Below the pieces are notes generated by a model, which was not told where the DNA came from, did not search any database, and saw nothing but the letters and a program-made list of their open reading frames with translations. A stretch of DNA of 64,000 bases, taken from assembly GCF_027587205.1 (NCBI RefSeq), contig NZ_JAPDOD010000042.1, positions 1 to 64,000 of the forward strand, given 5' to 3'. This document shows, piece after piece, positions 23,616-31,625 of the stretch. Every line of letters begins with the position of its first letter. Position 1 is the stretch's first letter. The position numbers and the translations under genes are program-made. Origin of the DNA: Solirubrobacter ginsenosidimutans (GTDB taxonomy: Bacteria > Actinomycetota > Thermoleophilia > Solirubrobacterales > Solirubrobacteraceae).

Positions 23616-25223
23616 ATGCAGAAGCGATTCCTCGGCGCCGCCGCGCTCGCTGCCGGCGCCCTTCTCGTTGCCGCGGCTCCGGTGCAGGCCACCGGCGGAG
23701 GTGGGAACGACACGTCGGCCAAGCTGCGCAAGGCCGTCACCGTGGACGGCATCAAGCTCCACGAGGCGGCCTTCAACCTGATCGCGCTCGGCACGGGCGG
23801 GAACCGGCTGGCGGGGACGAAAGGACATTCGCTCTCCGCCGACTACGTCGCGCTGCAGGCGCGCCTCGCGGGGCTGAACGTGCGCCGCCACGACTTCGAG
23901 TACGACCTGTTCGCGCTGGGCGACTGGAAGCCGCCCGTGCTCGACGTCAGGCGCGGCAAGCACTACATCCCGGGCATCGCCGGCTCGATCCCGGGTGGCG
24001 ACTTCGGCTCGATGGTCAACTCCGCATCGGGCGACATCACGGCACCGGTGTGGGCTGCCGATCTGACGATTCCCTCGCCCACCCCGAACACCTCGGACTC
24101 CGGGTGCGAAGCCGCCGACTTCGCCGGCATGCCGGCCGGCGCGATCGTGCTGCTCCAGCGCGGCTTCTGCGGTGAGCTCGCGAAGATGCTCAATGCTCAG
24201 ACCGCCGGTGCGGGCGCGATCGTCTACATCAACGAAGGCAACGTGGGCGTCCCGGGCCGTGAGGACCCGCGCTGGTTCGACATGACCGGCGCCGGGGTCA
24301 ATGTCCCGATCGTGGCCGCCCAGGTCGCGACGGTCCAGGACCTGGCCGGCGGTGTGGCGCAGGGCCTGGTCGGCAAGACGGCGCGGCTGCGGGTCGAATA
24401 CCGGATCGGTGCCACGCCGACCGAGAACGTGATCGCCGAGACGCGCGGCGGAGACCCGAACAAGGTCGTCGTGGTGGGCGCGCATCTGGACAGCGTCGGC
24501 CCCGGGCCGGGCATCAACGACAACGGCTCCGGCTCGGCCGCGCTGGTCGAGTTCGCGCAGGGGCTGCGCGGCGTGAACCCGAAGAACAAGATCCGCTTCA
24601 TCTGGTTCAGCGCCGAGGAGTCCGGCCTGCTCGGCTCGCAGGCCTACATCGACAGCCTGCCCGAGGCGGAGCGTTCGAAGATCGCCGCGATGCTGAACTT
24701 CGACATGATCGGCTCGCCGAACTTCGTGAACATGATCTATGACGGCAACCTGTCGGACTCGCCGCCGATCGACGAGGAGACGTTCGCGCCGTCCGCGCGC
24801 CCGTACTCGGCGACGATCGAGCAGATCTTCCTGGACTACTTCAAGGCGAACCGGATCCCGAACCGGCCGACGGCGTTCGACGGCCGTTCCGACTATGGCC
24901 CGTTCATCGCCGCGGGCATCCCGGCGGGCGGGTTGTTCACGGGCGCCGAGGAGCTCAAGACCCCGGAGGAGGCCGCGCTCTTCGGCGGCGTCGCGGGGGA
25001 GCAGTACGACGGGTGCTACCACCTCGGCTGCGACGACTTCTTCAACCTGTCCAACAAGGCGCTCGACGTCAACTCCGACGCCGCGGCGCACGCGCTGATC
25101 ACGATCGCGCAGAGCAAGATCCCGAACCGTCCGCCGTCGACGCCCTCGGTTCAGCGGCGCGCCGGCTCCGCGCACTCGCTCGGCCTGCCCGCCCCGGCGC
25201 CGCTGGAGGCGTCAGGGCGGTAA
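23616..25223 (+). CDS. Secreted M28-family aminopeptidase with PA domain
   Basis: A 535-aa exported metallopeptidase. ATG 23616 is preferred over ATG 23592: it follows AGAAGG at SD distance and begins a clean signal peptide, MQKRFLGAAALAAGALL, ending near PVQA. A PA insert (about 115-250, with GAIVLLQRGFCGELAKM) precedes the M28 core. Zinc ligands are visible in VGAHLDSVG, GINDNGSGSA, SAEESGLLGS, LNFDMIG and, near the end, CYHLGCDD. This matches leucine aminopeptidase-like enzymes such as Streptomyces griseus aminopeptidase in architecture. TTGACA at 23579-23584 and TAGAAG at 23600-23605 (15-bp spacer) are weak promoter candidates. Confidence 0.9.
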   Translation: MQKRFLGAAALAAGALLVAAAPVQATGGGGNDTSAKLRKAVTVDGIKLHEAAFNLIALGTGGNRLAGTKGHSLSADYVALQARLAGLNVRRHDFEYDLFALGDWKPPVLDVRRGKHYIPGIAGSIPGGDFGSMVNSASGDITAPVWAADLTIPSPTPNTSDSGCEAADFAGMPAGAIVLLQRGFCGELAKMLNAQTAGAGAIVYINEGNVGVPGREDPRWFDMTGAGVNVPIVAAQVATVQDLAGGVAQGLVGKTARLRVEYRIGATPTENVIAETRGGDPNKVVVVGAHLDSVGPGPGINDNGSGSAALVEFAQGLRGVNPKNKIRFIWFSAEESGLLGSQAYIDSLPEAERSKIAAMLNFDMIGSPNFVNMIYDGNLSDSPPIDEETFAPSARPYSATIEQIFLDYFKANRIPNRPTAFDGRSDYGPFIAAGIPAGGLFTGAEELKTPEEAALFGGVAGEQYDGCYHLGCDDFFNLSNKALDVNSDAAAHALITIAQSKIPNRPPSTPSVQRRAGSAHSLGLPAPAPLEASGR

Positions 25224-25228
25224 CGGGG

Positions 25229-25234
25229 TACGCT
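25229..25234 (+). promoter_or_regulatory. Putative leaderless -10 box TACGCT
   Basis: TACGCT ends 7 nt before ATG 25242 of the SDR gene, the spacing expected for a leaderless transcript. No -35 is evident. Confidence 0.4.
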
Positions 25235-25241
25235 CCGCCAC

Positions 25242-26060
25242 ATGCGCAACGTCCTGATCACGGGCTGCTCGACCGGGATCGGGCGCGCGACGGCACTTCG
25301 GCTGGCTCGCGGTGGGTGGACGGTCTACGCCACCGCGCGCCAGCCCGCGACGCTGGACGAGTTGGAGGCGGCGGGCTGTCGCGTGCTGGCGCTCGACGTC
25401 ACGTCCGAGGACTCGATGGTCGCCGCGCTGGCGGAGATCGACGGGTCCGTCGACGTGCTGATCAACAACGCCGGCTACTCGCAGTCGGGCGCGCTGGAGA
25501 CGCTGCCGCTGGCGTCCGTGCGGCGGCAGTTCGAGACCAACGTCTTCGGCCTGCTGCGGCTGACGCAGCTCGTCCTGCCGGGGATGCGGGCGGCGGGAGC
25601 GGGGAAGATCGTCAACGTGTCCTCGATGGGCGGGCGGCTGACGTTCCCGGGCGGCGGCGCCTACCACGCGACCAAGTACGCGGTCGAGGCGTTGAGCGAC
25701 GCGCTGCGGATGGAGGTCGCGCGCTTCGGGATCGACGTGATCTGCGTCGAGCCGGGCCTGATCCGCACCGAGTTCGGCGCGACGGCGGCGGGCGGCGTGA
25801 CGTCCACGGCGGCCGCCGACGACCCCTACGCCGAGTTCAACGCGTCGGTCGCGAAGTCCACCCGCGACGTCTACGAAGGCCCGCTGTCGCGGCTCGGCGG
25901 GGACGCCGACGACGTCGCGCAGGCGATCGAGAAGGCGCTCGGGAAGTCGCGCGCGCCGACCCGCGTGCCGGTCACCCCATCCGCGCGGGTGCTGATGGGG
26001 CTGCGCCGCGTGCTGCCCGACCGGGCGTGGGACAAGGTCGTCGGCCAGTCGTTCAAGTGA
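25242..26060 (+). CDS. Short-chain dehydrogenase/reductase (SDR)
   Basis: A 272-aa classical SDR oxidoreductase, NAD(P)-dependent. The cofactor site TGCSTGIG is at 7-14, NNAG at about 76-79, the catalytic Ser in VSSMGG, and Tyr/Lys in YHATKYAVE (about 143-151). The Arg after the first beta strand region (ARQ) hints at NADP preference. The C-terminal extension (KVVGQSFK) is like short-chain reductases acting on lipid-like or steroid-like ketones, but the substrate is unknown. It overlaps the DUF1810 gene by 4 bp (GTGA), so the two are co-translated. Confidence 0.92.
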   Translation: MRNVLITGCSTGIGRATALRLARGGWTVYATARQPATLDELEAAGCRVLALDVTSEDSMVAALAEIDGSVDVLINNAGYSQSGALETLPLASVRRQFETNVFGLLRLTQLVLPGMRAAGAGKIVNVSSMGGRLTFPGGGAYHATKYAVEALSDALRMEVARFGIDVICVEPGLIRTEFGATAAGGVTSTAAADDPYAEFNASVAKSTRDVYEGPLSRLGGDADDVAQAIEKALGKSRAPTRVPVTPSARVLMGLRRVLPDRAWDKVVGQSFK

Positions 26061-26437
26061 GCCTCGAGCGCTTCGTCGAGGCGCAGGACCCCGTCTGGCC
26101 GTCCGTGCTCGCCGAGCTGCGCGCCGGCCGCAAGACCTCGCACTGGATGTGGTTCGTCTTCCCGCAGCTCACGGGTCTCGGCCGCAGCCCGATGTCGATC
26201 AAGTACGCGATCGCCGACGTCGACGAGGCCCGCGCCTACCTCGCCCACCCGATCCTCGGCCCCCGCCTGCGCGAGTGCGCCCAGATCCTCCTCGACCTCT
26301 CCGGCTACACCGCGTTCGACATCTTCGGCGGCATCGACGCGCTGAAGCTCCGGTCCTCGATGACCCTCTTCGCCGAGGCCGCCCCGGACGACCCACTCTT
26401 CCGCGACGTCCTCACCCGTTACGCCGCCGAAAGCTAA
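26057..26437 (+). CDS. DUF1810-family protein
   Basis: A 126-aa protein starting at GTG 26057, inside the SDR stop region. It matches DUF1810: LERFVEAQDPVW at the start, SHWMWFVFPQL in the middle, SIKYAI, HPILGPRL and DIFGGIDALKLRSSMTLF near the end. The family is small, cytoplasmic, mostly helical and of unknown function. Its TAA stop lies 1 bp before the large palindrome at 26439, which probably ends its transcript. Confidence 0.88.
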   Translation: MSLERFVEAQDPVWPSVLAELRAGRKTSHWMWFVFPQLTGLGRSPMSIKYAIADVDEARAYLAHPILGPRLRECAQILLDLSGYTAFDIFGGIDALKLRSSMTLFAEAAPDDPLFRDVLTRYAAES

Positions 26438-26438
26438 A

Positions 26439-26471
26439 CCCCACCTAAGGGGTCTGGCCCCTTAGGTGGGG
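26439..26471. repeat. Perfect 14-bp-arm palindrome, GGGGTCTGGCCCC core (copy 1)
   Basis: Arms CCCCACCTAAGGGG (26439-26452) and CCCCTTAGGTGGGG (26458-26471) flank the 5-nt loop TCTGG. It lies between the convergent DUF1810 and ankyrin genes, so it can act as a bidirectional terminator. It also contains the ankyrin gene's stop codon (TAA on the minus strand at 26464-26462). A 27-bp part is identical, in inverted orientation, to the element at 27199. Confidence 0.85.
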
Positions 26472-27190
26472 CTTAAGTACGCCGCCCAGTCGTCGGGGGT
26501 ACCGTCGAAGAGGGTGTCTTTGATCGTGCGATCGGCGCCGGCGTCGATCAGCGCCTGTACGGCTTCGGCCGAGCGCGAGACGACGGCGCTGTGCAGCGCG
26601 GTCGAGTGGGAGTGCCAGCCGGGCGGGTTGAACGCGTCGATGTCGACGCCCGCGGCGATGAGGTCGCGGATCGCGCCGGCGCGGCCGTGCAGGGCGGCTC
26701 CGGCCAGCGCGGTCTGGCGTTCGTCGGCCGTGGATGCGGCGAGGTCGTAGGGGCGTCCCAGGCAGACCGAGGCGACGAGCGTCTCGCGCGCGCCGCGCTC
26801 GAGCAACCGCTCCGCGGCGGCGTTTTCGCTGTGGGCAAGGGCGGAATCGAGGCAGTCGGGGCCGGCGCCCGCGTCGACCAGCACATCGATCAGCGAGAGC
26901 TGAACCCCGCATTCCCGCGGCACCTGGCCGGAGACGATGAGGCCGAGGGCGTAGTCCCGCCCCTCGGCGCCCGCGTCGAGCAGCACCCGCGTGAGCTCGA
27001 CGATGTTCGCCGGCAGCGTCCCGGTGCGGATCGGGTTCTCGGCGACGAACCAGAGCAGATACGGCCGCGCGAAGTAGTCGTCACGGCCGTTCTCGAGGCG
27101 CTGGCGCAGCAGTTGCGGGTGCGCGGAGAGCAGCGCTTGCAGCGCGCCGAGGTCGCCCGAATCGATTGCGTTGACGGCCTCGGCGAACAT
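26462..27190 (-). CDS. Ankyrin-repeat protein
   Basis: A 242-aa cytoplasmic protein built from ankyrin-like repeats: ALQALLSAHPQLL, LTRVLLDAGAEG, LIDVLVDAGAG, AAERLLERGAR, AIRDLIAAGVDIDAF, and AVQALIDAGADRTIKD. The best-conserved repeats are in the C-terminal half (TALHSAVVSRSAEAVQALI). It is likely a protein-binding scaffold; the partner is unknown. The gene lies exactly between two inverted copies of a palindromic element. The left copy encodes its last residues and stop (PT-stop), and the right copy lies only 8 bp upstream of its ATG and provides a possible -10 (TAGGCT, 27202-27197). Confidence 0.85.
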   Translation of the reverse strand: MFAEAVNAIDSGDLGALQALLSAHPQLLRQRLENGRDDYFARPYLLWFVAENPIRTGTLPANIVELTRVLLDAGAEGRDYALGLIVSGQVPRECGVQLSLIDVLVDAGAGPDCLDSALAHSENAAAERLLERGARETLVASVCLGRPYDLAASTADERQTALAGAALHGRAGAIRDLIAAGVDIDAFNPPGWHSHSTALHSAVVSRSAEAVQALIDAGADRTIKDTLFDGTPDDWAAYLSPT

Positions 27191-27198
27191 AAACGTAG

Positions 27199-27226
27199 CC
27201 TAAGGGGCCAGACCCCTTAGGTGGGC
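27199..27226. repeat. Palindrome with GGGGCCAGACCCC core (copy 2, inverted)
   Basis: Arms CCTAAGGGG (27199-27207) and CCCCTTAGG (27213-27221) flank CCAGA. The 27 bp from 27199 to 27225 are identical to the reverse complement of part of the element at 26439. It contains the TAA stop codon of the cysteine-desulfurase-like gene (minus strand, 27219-27217) and reaches into the promoter region of the ankyrin gene. Confidence 0.85.
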
Positions 27227-28365
27227 TTTAGGTCGGCGACGGCGGAGAGGAGGCGCTCGGCGTCGGACGCGTCGTTGTAGTGCAGGAAGCCGGCGCGGAT
27301 GCCGCCGTGGGGGGCGAGGCCGAGGGTGCGCTCGAGCTCCCAGGCGTAGTAGTTGCCGTCCCAGACCGCGATCTCGCGCTCGTTGAGGTACTTGGCGACC
27401 TCGGTCGGGTGGTGGCCGGCGACGGTGAACATCAGCGTCGGGGCGCGCTCGGCGGCGGCGCCGTAGAGCGTGACGTGGTCCATCGCGCCGAGGCCTGCCA
27501 GCGCGCTGTCCAGCAGCGACTGCTCGTGGGCGTGGACGGCCTCGAAGTCGAGGTCCAGCATGTACTCCGCGGCGGCGCGCACACCCGCGAGCGCCTCGAA
27601 CGGGAGCGTTCCCAGCTCCCACCGGTCCGGCGACTCGTCGGGCGACGGGTTGAGCTTGTCCGGGTGGTACTCCGCCATGATCTCCGGCCGGCCGCAGAGC
27701 ATCGCCACGTGCGGGCCGAACCACTTGTAGGCGCTGCAGCCGATGACGTCGGCGCCCAGGGCCGCGAGGTCGTTGCGGCGATGCGGCGTGGCGTGGACGG
27801 CGTCGACGTAGACCCGCGCGCCGACGGCGTGCGCGGCGGCGACGATCCCGACCAGATCCGGCACCGTGCCAATGGCGTTGGACGCGGCGGTCACGGCCAC
27901 CCACTTCGTGCGCTCGGAAAGCACCGCCTCGACCGCCGACGCCGGCAGCTCGAGCGTCCCCTCGACCGGCTCGGCGAAGCGCACCGTCGCACCCGCCCGC
28001 TCGGCCGCGATCACCCACGGGCGCACGTTGGAGTCGTGATCGAGGCGGGTGCAGACGACCTCGTCCCCGGCCGACAAAGACCGCAGGACGGTCGCGGCGA
28101 AGCGCATCGTCAGCGCGGTGAACGACGGCCCGAAGACGACGCCCTCGGGCGAGCCGCCCAGCAGTGTCGCGCACGCCACGCGCGTGGACTCGACCAGCTC
28201 GTCGGTCTCGTGCGCCTGCTTGAACTGGCCGCCGTGGTTGGCGTTGGAGCCCGAGCGCATCCAGTCCGCCATCGCCTCGATGGCGCTGTCGACCACCTGC
28301 GAGCCCGCGGGCCCGTCGAGGCGTGCCCAGCCCTCGCGCAGCGCCGGGAAACGATCGCGATTCAT
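27217..28365 (-). CDS. Cysteine desulfurase-like PLP protein (class V aminotransferase)
   Basis: A 382-aa fold-type I PLP enzyme of the aminotransferase class V group. LDGPAGSQVVDSAI opens the fold, DHDSNVRPW and VDAVHATPH (cofactor Asp) follow, and the Schiff-base Lys is in GCSAYKWFGPHVA. It belongs to the cysteine-desulfurase-like branch that often lacks the mobile catalytic Cys loop of true IscS/SufS, so sulfur transfer is not certain. No Fe-S assembly genes adjoin it. ATG 28365 overlaps the Nudix stop (ATGA), so the two form an operon. Its C-terminus, LKPT-stop, is encoded by the palindrome at 27199. Confidence 0.88.
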   Translation of the reverse strand: MNRDRFPALREGWARLDGPAGSQVVDSAIEAMADWMRSGSNANHGGQFKQAHETDELVESTRVACATLLGGSPEGVVFGPSFTALTMRFAATVLRSLSAGDEVVCTRLDHDSNVRPWVIAAERAGATVRFAEPVEGTLELPASAVEAVLSERTKWVAVTAASNAIGTVPDLVGIVAAAHAVGARVYVDAVHATPHRRNDLAALGADVIGCSAYKWFGPHVAMLCGRPEIMAEYHPDKLNPSPDESPDRWELGTLPFEALAGVRAAAEYMLDLDFEAVHAHEQSLLDSALAGLGAMDHVTLYGAAAERAPTLMFTVAGHHPTEVAKYLNEREIAVWDGNYYAWELERTLGLAPHGGIRAGFLHYNDASDAERLLSAVADLKPT

Positions 28366-28763
28366 AGGTCGGAGACCTCCTGGGCAAGGTCGATGTCGTG
28401 TTCGTAGGTCAGCAGCTCGGTGGCTTCGGAGGGCGGGAGCCAGCGGATCTCGTCGACCTCCTCGTTGGGCTCGAACGCGTCGCCGTCCTCGGTCGGCTCC
28501 ATCAGCCAGTAGCGAACGGCCTTCGGGCGGCCCTTGCGGTCGTCGTAGAACGTCGGCGAGAGCTCCTCGCCCAGCTCGCAGCGCAGCCCGGTCTCCTCCC
28601 ACACCTCGCGCAGCGCGCAGTCCTCCCAGCTCTCGCCGGGGTCGAGCTTGCCCTTCGGCAGCGACCAGTCGTCATAGCGCGGACGATGCACGATCGCGAT
28701 GTTGCCGTCCTCACGGCGGACCACGCCGCCCGCGGCCTTGACTTCTGCGTCCTCGGGGTTCAT
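28362..28763 (-). CDS. Nudix hydrolase
   Basis: A 133-aa Nudix pyrophosphohydrolase acting on nucleoside-diphosphate-linked or dNTP substrates. The Nudix box is complete at about 37-59: GKLDPGE followed by REVWEETG, supplying the Mg-binding glutamates. The N-terminus AAGGVVRREDGNIAIVHRPR resembles MutT/diadenosine-polyphosphate-type members. Substrate specificity cannot be read. It is the first gene of an operon with the desulfurase-like protein and is divergent from the FMO gene. Confidence 0.92.
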   Translation of the reverse strand: MNPEDAEVKAAGGVVRREDGNIAIVHRPRYDDWSLPKGKLDPGESWEDCALREVWEETGLRCELGEELSPTFYDDRKGRPKAVRYWLMEPTEDGDAFEPNEEVDEIRWLPPSEATELLTYEHDIDLAQEVSDL

Positions 28764-28772
28764 CGGCGCCGC

Positions 28773-28778
28773 ACTCTA
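28773..28778 (-). promoter_or_regulatory. Putative leaderless -10 box TAGAGT for the Nudix operon
   Basis: On the minus strand TAGAGT ends 9 nt before ATG 28763. No clear -35. Confidence 0.38.
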
Positions 28779-28823
28779 ACGTCGCCCGTAGCCCAATCCG
28801 GCGAGGGCGGAGATGAGAAACCG

Positions 28824-28829
28824 TAATCT
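28824..28829 (+). promoter_or_regulatory. Putative leaderless -10 box TAATCT for the FMO gene
   Basis: TAATCT ends 8 nt before GTG 28838. The same hexamer at the same distance precedes GTG 60495. Confidence 0.45.
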
Positions 28830-28837
28830 GACGGACG

Positions 28838-30154
28838 GTGTCACTTCCCGTCTGCGTGATCGGGGCCGGATCCTCGGGGATCGCGGCGGTCAAAGCGCTC
28901 GCGCAACGCGGGATCCCGTTCGACTGCTTCGAGAAGTCCGACCGCGTGGGCGGCAACTGGGTCTTCCGCAACACCAACGGGATGTCGTCGGCTTACTGGT
29001 CGCTGCACATCAACACCTCGCGCGACCGGATGGCGTACTCGGACTTCCCGATGCCGTCCGACTATCCGGACTTCCCGCACCACACGCAGGTCGCCGCGTA
29101 CTTCGACGCCTACGTCGACCACTTCGGCCTGCGCGAGCGGATCACGTTCGAGACCGGGGTCGAGCGGGCGCAGCCCCAAGCCGGCGGCTGGCGGGTGACG
29201 CTCGACACCGGTGAGGAGCGGGAATATCGCGCGCTGCTGATCGCCAACGGCCACCACTGGGACCCACGCTGGCCCGAGCCGGCGTTCCCGGGGGCGGACG
29301 ACTTCAACGGCGTCCAGATGCACTCGCACCACTACACGGGCGACGACCCCGAGCTGCTCACGGGCAAGCGGGTGGTGGTGCTCGGGATGGGCAACTCGGC
29401 GATGGACATCGCGGTCGAGGCCACGCAGGTCGCCGAGCGCGTCTTCCTCGCCGCCCGCCGCGGTGCCTGGATCGTGCCCAAGTACGTCTTCGGCCGCCCG
29501 CTCGACCAGTTCGTCACCGCCCCGCGCGTCCCGCTGAAGATTCGCCAGCGCTTCATGGCGACGACGCTGCGCGCGGCGATCGGAGACATGGAGCGCTACG
29601 GCCTGCCCAAGCCCGACCACCGCGTGCTCGAGGCGCACCCGACGATCTCGGACTCGATCCTCACCAGCCTCACCCACGGCGACATCACGCCCAAGCCCAA
29701 CATCGCGCGCCTTACCGAAGAGACCGTGGTCTTCGCCGACGGCAGCGAGGAGCGCGCCGACGTGGTGATCTACGGCACCGGCTACAAGGTCAGCTTCCCG
29801 TTCTTCGACCCGAGCGTCGTCGCCGCGCCCGACAACGAGCTGCCGCTCTACAAGCGCGTCTTCCACCCCGACCTGCCGGGCCTCTACTTCCTCGCGCTGC
29901 TGCAGCCGCTCGGCGCGACGATGCCGCTCGCCGAGGCGCAATCGGAGTGGATCTGCGATCACCTGACCGGTCGGTACGTGCTCCCGGGTCGGCGCGAGGT
30001 GCTCGAAGACATCGCGCGCGAGCGCGCGGCGATCCGTCGCCGCTACGTCGCGAGCAAGCGCCACACGATGCAGGTCGACTACGACGACTACCTCTTCGAG
30101 GTGCGACGCGAGCGCAGGCGCGGCGCCGGAAAGTCCGCCCGGGTGAGCCGCTAG
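28838..30154 (+). CDS. Flavin-containing monooxygenase (FMO family)
   Basis: A 438-aa class B flavoprotein monooxygenase. The FAD site CVIGAGSSGIAA is at about 6-17, with EKSDRVGGNWVF after the second strand. An FMO-type fingerprint FPGADDFNG..HSHHY lies before the NADPH site VVVLGMGNSAMDIA (about 178-191). YGTGYKVSFPFF is the late FAD contact. It may oxidise amines, sulfides or ketones; FMO versus Baeyer-Villiger activity is not decidable here. GTG 28838 is chosen because it precedes the first beta strand. Its TAG stop begins a possible -10 box for the next gene. Confidence 0.9.
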   Translation: MSLPVCVIGAGSSGIAAVKALAQRGIPFDCFEKSDRVGGNWVFRNTNGMSSAYWSLHINTSRDRMAYSDFPMPSDYPDFPHHTQVAAYFDAYVDHFGLRERITFETGVERAQPQAGGWRVTLDTGEEREYRALLIANGHHWDPRWPEPAFPGADDFNGVQMHSHHYTGDDPELLTGKRVVVLGMGNSAMDIAVEATQVAERVFLAARRGAWIVPKYVFGRPLDQFVTAPRVPLKIRQRFMATTLRAAIGDMERYGLPKPDHRVLEAHPTISDSILTSLTHGDITPKPNIARLTEETVVFADGSEERADVVIYGTGYKVSFPFFDPSVVAAPDNELPLYKRVFHPDLPGLYFLALLQPLGATMPLAEAQSEWICDHLTGRYVLPGRREVLEDIARERAAIRRRYVASKRHTMQVDYDDYLFEVRRERRRGAGKSARVSR

Positions 30155-30157
30155 CCT
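30152..30157 (+). promoter_or_regulatory. Putative -10 box TAGCCT overlapping the FMO stop codon
   Basis: TAGCCT starts with the FMO stop codon TAG and ends 9 nt before ATG 30167, consistent with a near-leaderless transcript. Confidence 0.38.
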
Positions 30158-30166
30158 GGCTGCGCG

Positions 30167-31135
30167 ATGCGTTCCCGTTTCACAATTCTTGTCGCCTGCG
30201 CGCTCGCGCTGGCGCTGCCGTCCACCGCCTCGGCCGCCTTCACGGTCGGAATCTCCGAGAACGAAGCTTCGATGTTCGCCGACCCGCTCTTCCAGGGGGT
30301 GGGCTTCAAGCAGGCTCGGGTGATCGTGGGCTATGACGTCGCGCTCCAGCCGGGCAGCGCCGAGTTCACCCGCCTGCAGGCGTACATCGCCGGGGCGACG
30401 GCGTCGGGCGTCGAGCCGCTGGTCTCCTTCCAGCACACGCGCGGCGACTCCTCGAAGTGCGACCAGAAGAAGAACTTCAGCAAGGGCATCTGCAAGCTCC
30501 CGAGCCAGAAGGCCTACGAGACCGCGATGAAGGCGTTCTTCAAGAACTTCCCGACGGTGAAGGTCGTCTCGCCGTGGAACGAGATCAACCACTTCACGCA
30601 GCCGACGTCGCGCAGCCCCGCCTCGGCGGCGAAGTTCACCAACACGGTGGCCAAGCTCTGCAAGACGTGCAAGATCGTCGTGGCGGACGTCCTCGACCAG
30701 GCTGACGATCCCGCGGCCAAGAACCCGAAGTTCACCAAGACGGCCAAGTACATCGCGGACTTCCGCAAGGCGCTGAAGGTTCCGCGCACGATCTGCGGCA
30801 TCCACAACTACTCCGACGTCAACCGTTTCCGCTCGACCGGCACCACGGCGCTGATGAACGCCCTCGGGTGCAAGGAGTACTGGCTGACCGAGACCGGCGG
30901 CCTCTACAACTTCGGCTCGTTCTGGTCCAAGAAGACCTACAAGGGCTGCTCGAAGGCCTCGTCGTGCCAGCTGAAGGCGACGAAGTACATGTTCACGCTG
31001 GCCAAGAAGAACAAGAAGATCAAGCGCCTGTACGTGTACACGTGGTTCGGCGCCGTCACGCCGCGGTTCGACGCCGGACTGGTGGCCAACGGCCAGCCGC
31101 GCCCGGCGCTCGCCGAGATCCGCAAGTACCTCTAA
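30167..31135 (+). CDS. Secreted glycosidase-like protein (clan GH-A-like barrel)
   Basis: A 322-aa exported protein: signal peptide MRSRFTILVACALALALPST-ASA and a Lys-rich mature part. No family is recognised with certainty. VSPWNEINHF (Glu139) looks like the Asn-Glu acid/base motif of clan GH-A glycosidases, and EYWLTETGGLY (Glu242) like the nucleophile strand of the same (beta/alpha)8 barrel. YVYTWFGA near the end fits a final barrel strand. Cysteines occur in pairs (CDQ...CK, CKTC, CSKASSC). If this reading is right it cleaves an extracellular polysaccharide. The stop overlaps the convergent SRPBCC gene (CTAA). Confidence 0.6.
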   Translation: MRSRFTILVACALALALPSTASAAFTVGISENEASMFADPLFQGVGFKQARVIVGYDVALQPGSAEFTRLQAYIAGATASGVEPLVSFQHTRGDSSKCDQKKNFSKGICKLPSQKAYETAMKAFFKNFPTVKVVSPWNEINHFTQPTSRSPASAAKFTNTVAKLCKTCKIVVADVLDQADDPAAKNPKFTKTAKYIADFRKALKVPRTICGIHNYSDVNRFRSTGTTALMNALGCKEYWLTETGGLYNFGSFWSKKTYKGCSKASSCQLKATKYMFTLAKKNKKIKRLYVYTWFGAVTPRFDAGLVANGQPRPALAEIRKYL

Positions 31136-31605
31136 GCGGCCTTTGCCGTCTGGCCGCTCTCCAGGAGAGCGGCCAGGCGCTGCATCGCCTTCTCGTTGCC
31201 GGTGCGCAGCAGCTTGCGCATCAGCGGCAGCAACGGCCGCTCCATCGCCGGCACCTTCTGCAGCGCGAACTCGAACTCGATGTGGGTACCGCCGTCGGGA
31301 AGATCGCTGAGCGTGTACGTGCCGTGGGCGATCCGCTTGCCCTTCGCGGCGATGCTGCGCTCGCGGATCATGCGGCCCGGCTCGACTTCGAAGACCTCGA
31401 TCTCGGCCTCGTCGGTCATGCCGCCGGCCTTGGTGGTCACGTTGGCCTTGGAGCCGATGCCGGTCGGGGGACCGGACACGCGCCAGTTCGTGAGCATGTG
31501 GTCGGTGAAGGCCTCGTGGTTGGCCATCACGTCGAGGTAGTCGTAGACGGCGTCGCGGGGTTGGGGAACGTCGATGAAGACCGTGACAGGCTGGGGAGGA
31601 GTCAT
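31132..31605 (-). CDS. SRPBCC (polyketide cyclase-like) family protein
   Basis: A 157-aa START/Bet v 1-like ligand-binding protein. TVFIDVPQPRDAVYDYLDVMANH is cut here to its core VPQPRDAVYDYL, the typical first strand and helix; EIEVFEVEPGRMIRERS and GTYTLSDLPDGGTHIEFEF are the curved sheet. It may bind a hydrophobic small molecule. ATG 31605 is the right start: it is only 28 bp from the TetR start on the other strand, and the space between holds a palindromic operator. Control by that TetR is therefore likely. Confidence 0.85.
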   Translation of the reverse strand: MTPPQPVTVFIDVPQPRDAVYDYLDVMANHEAFTDHMLTNWRVSGPPTGIGSKANVTTKAGGMTDEAEIEVFEVEPGRMIRERSIAAKGKRIAHGTYTLSDLPDGGTHIEFEFALQKVPAMERPLLPLMRKLLRTGNEKAMQRLAALLESGQTAKAA

Positions 31606-31607
31606 GA

Positions 31608-31625
31608 TGTACCACACGGTACACT
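31608..31625. promoter_or_regulatory. TetR-type operator with two back-to-back -10 boxes
   Basis: TGTACC (31608-31613), spacer ACAC, GGTACA (31618-31623) form a perfect 6-bp inverted repeat. On the plus strand TACACT (31620-31625) ends 8 nt before the TetR ATG. On the minus strand TACCGT (31621-31616) ends 10 nt before the SRPBCC ATG. A repressor bound here would cover both promoters. Confidence 0.6.

Noticed and set aside
26439..27226. Reading the palindrome pair as terminal inverted repeats of an insertion sequence
   Set aside because: The enclosed gene is an ankyrin protein with no transposase features, and no target-site duplication is visible outside the elements.
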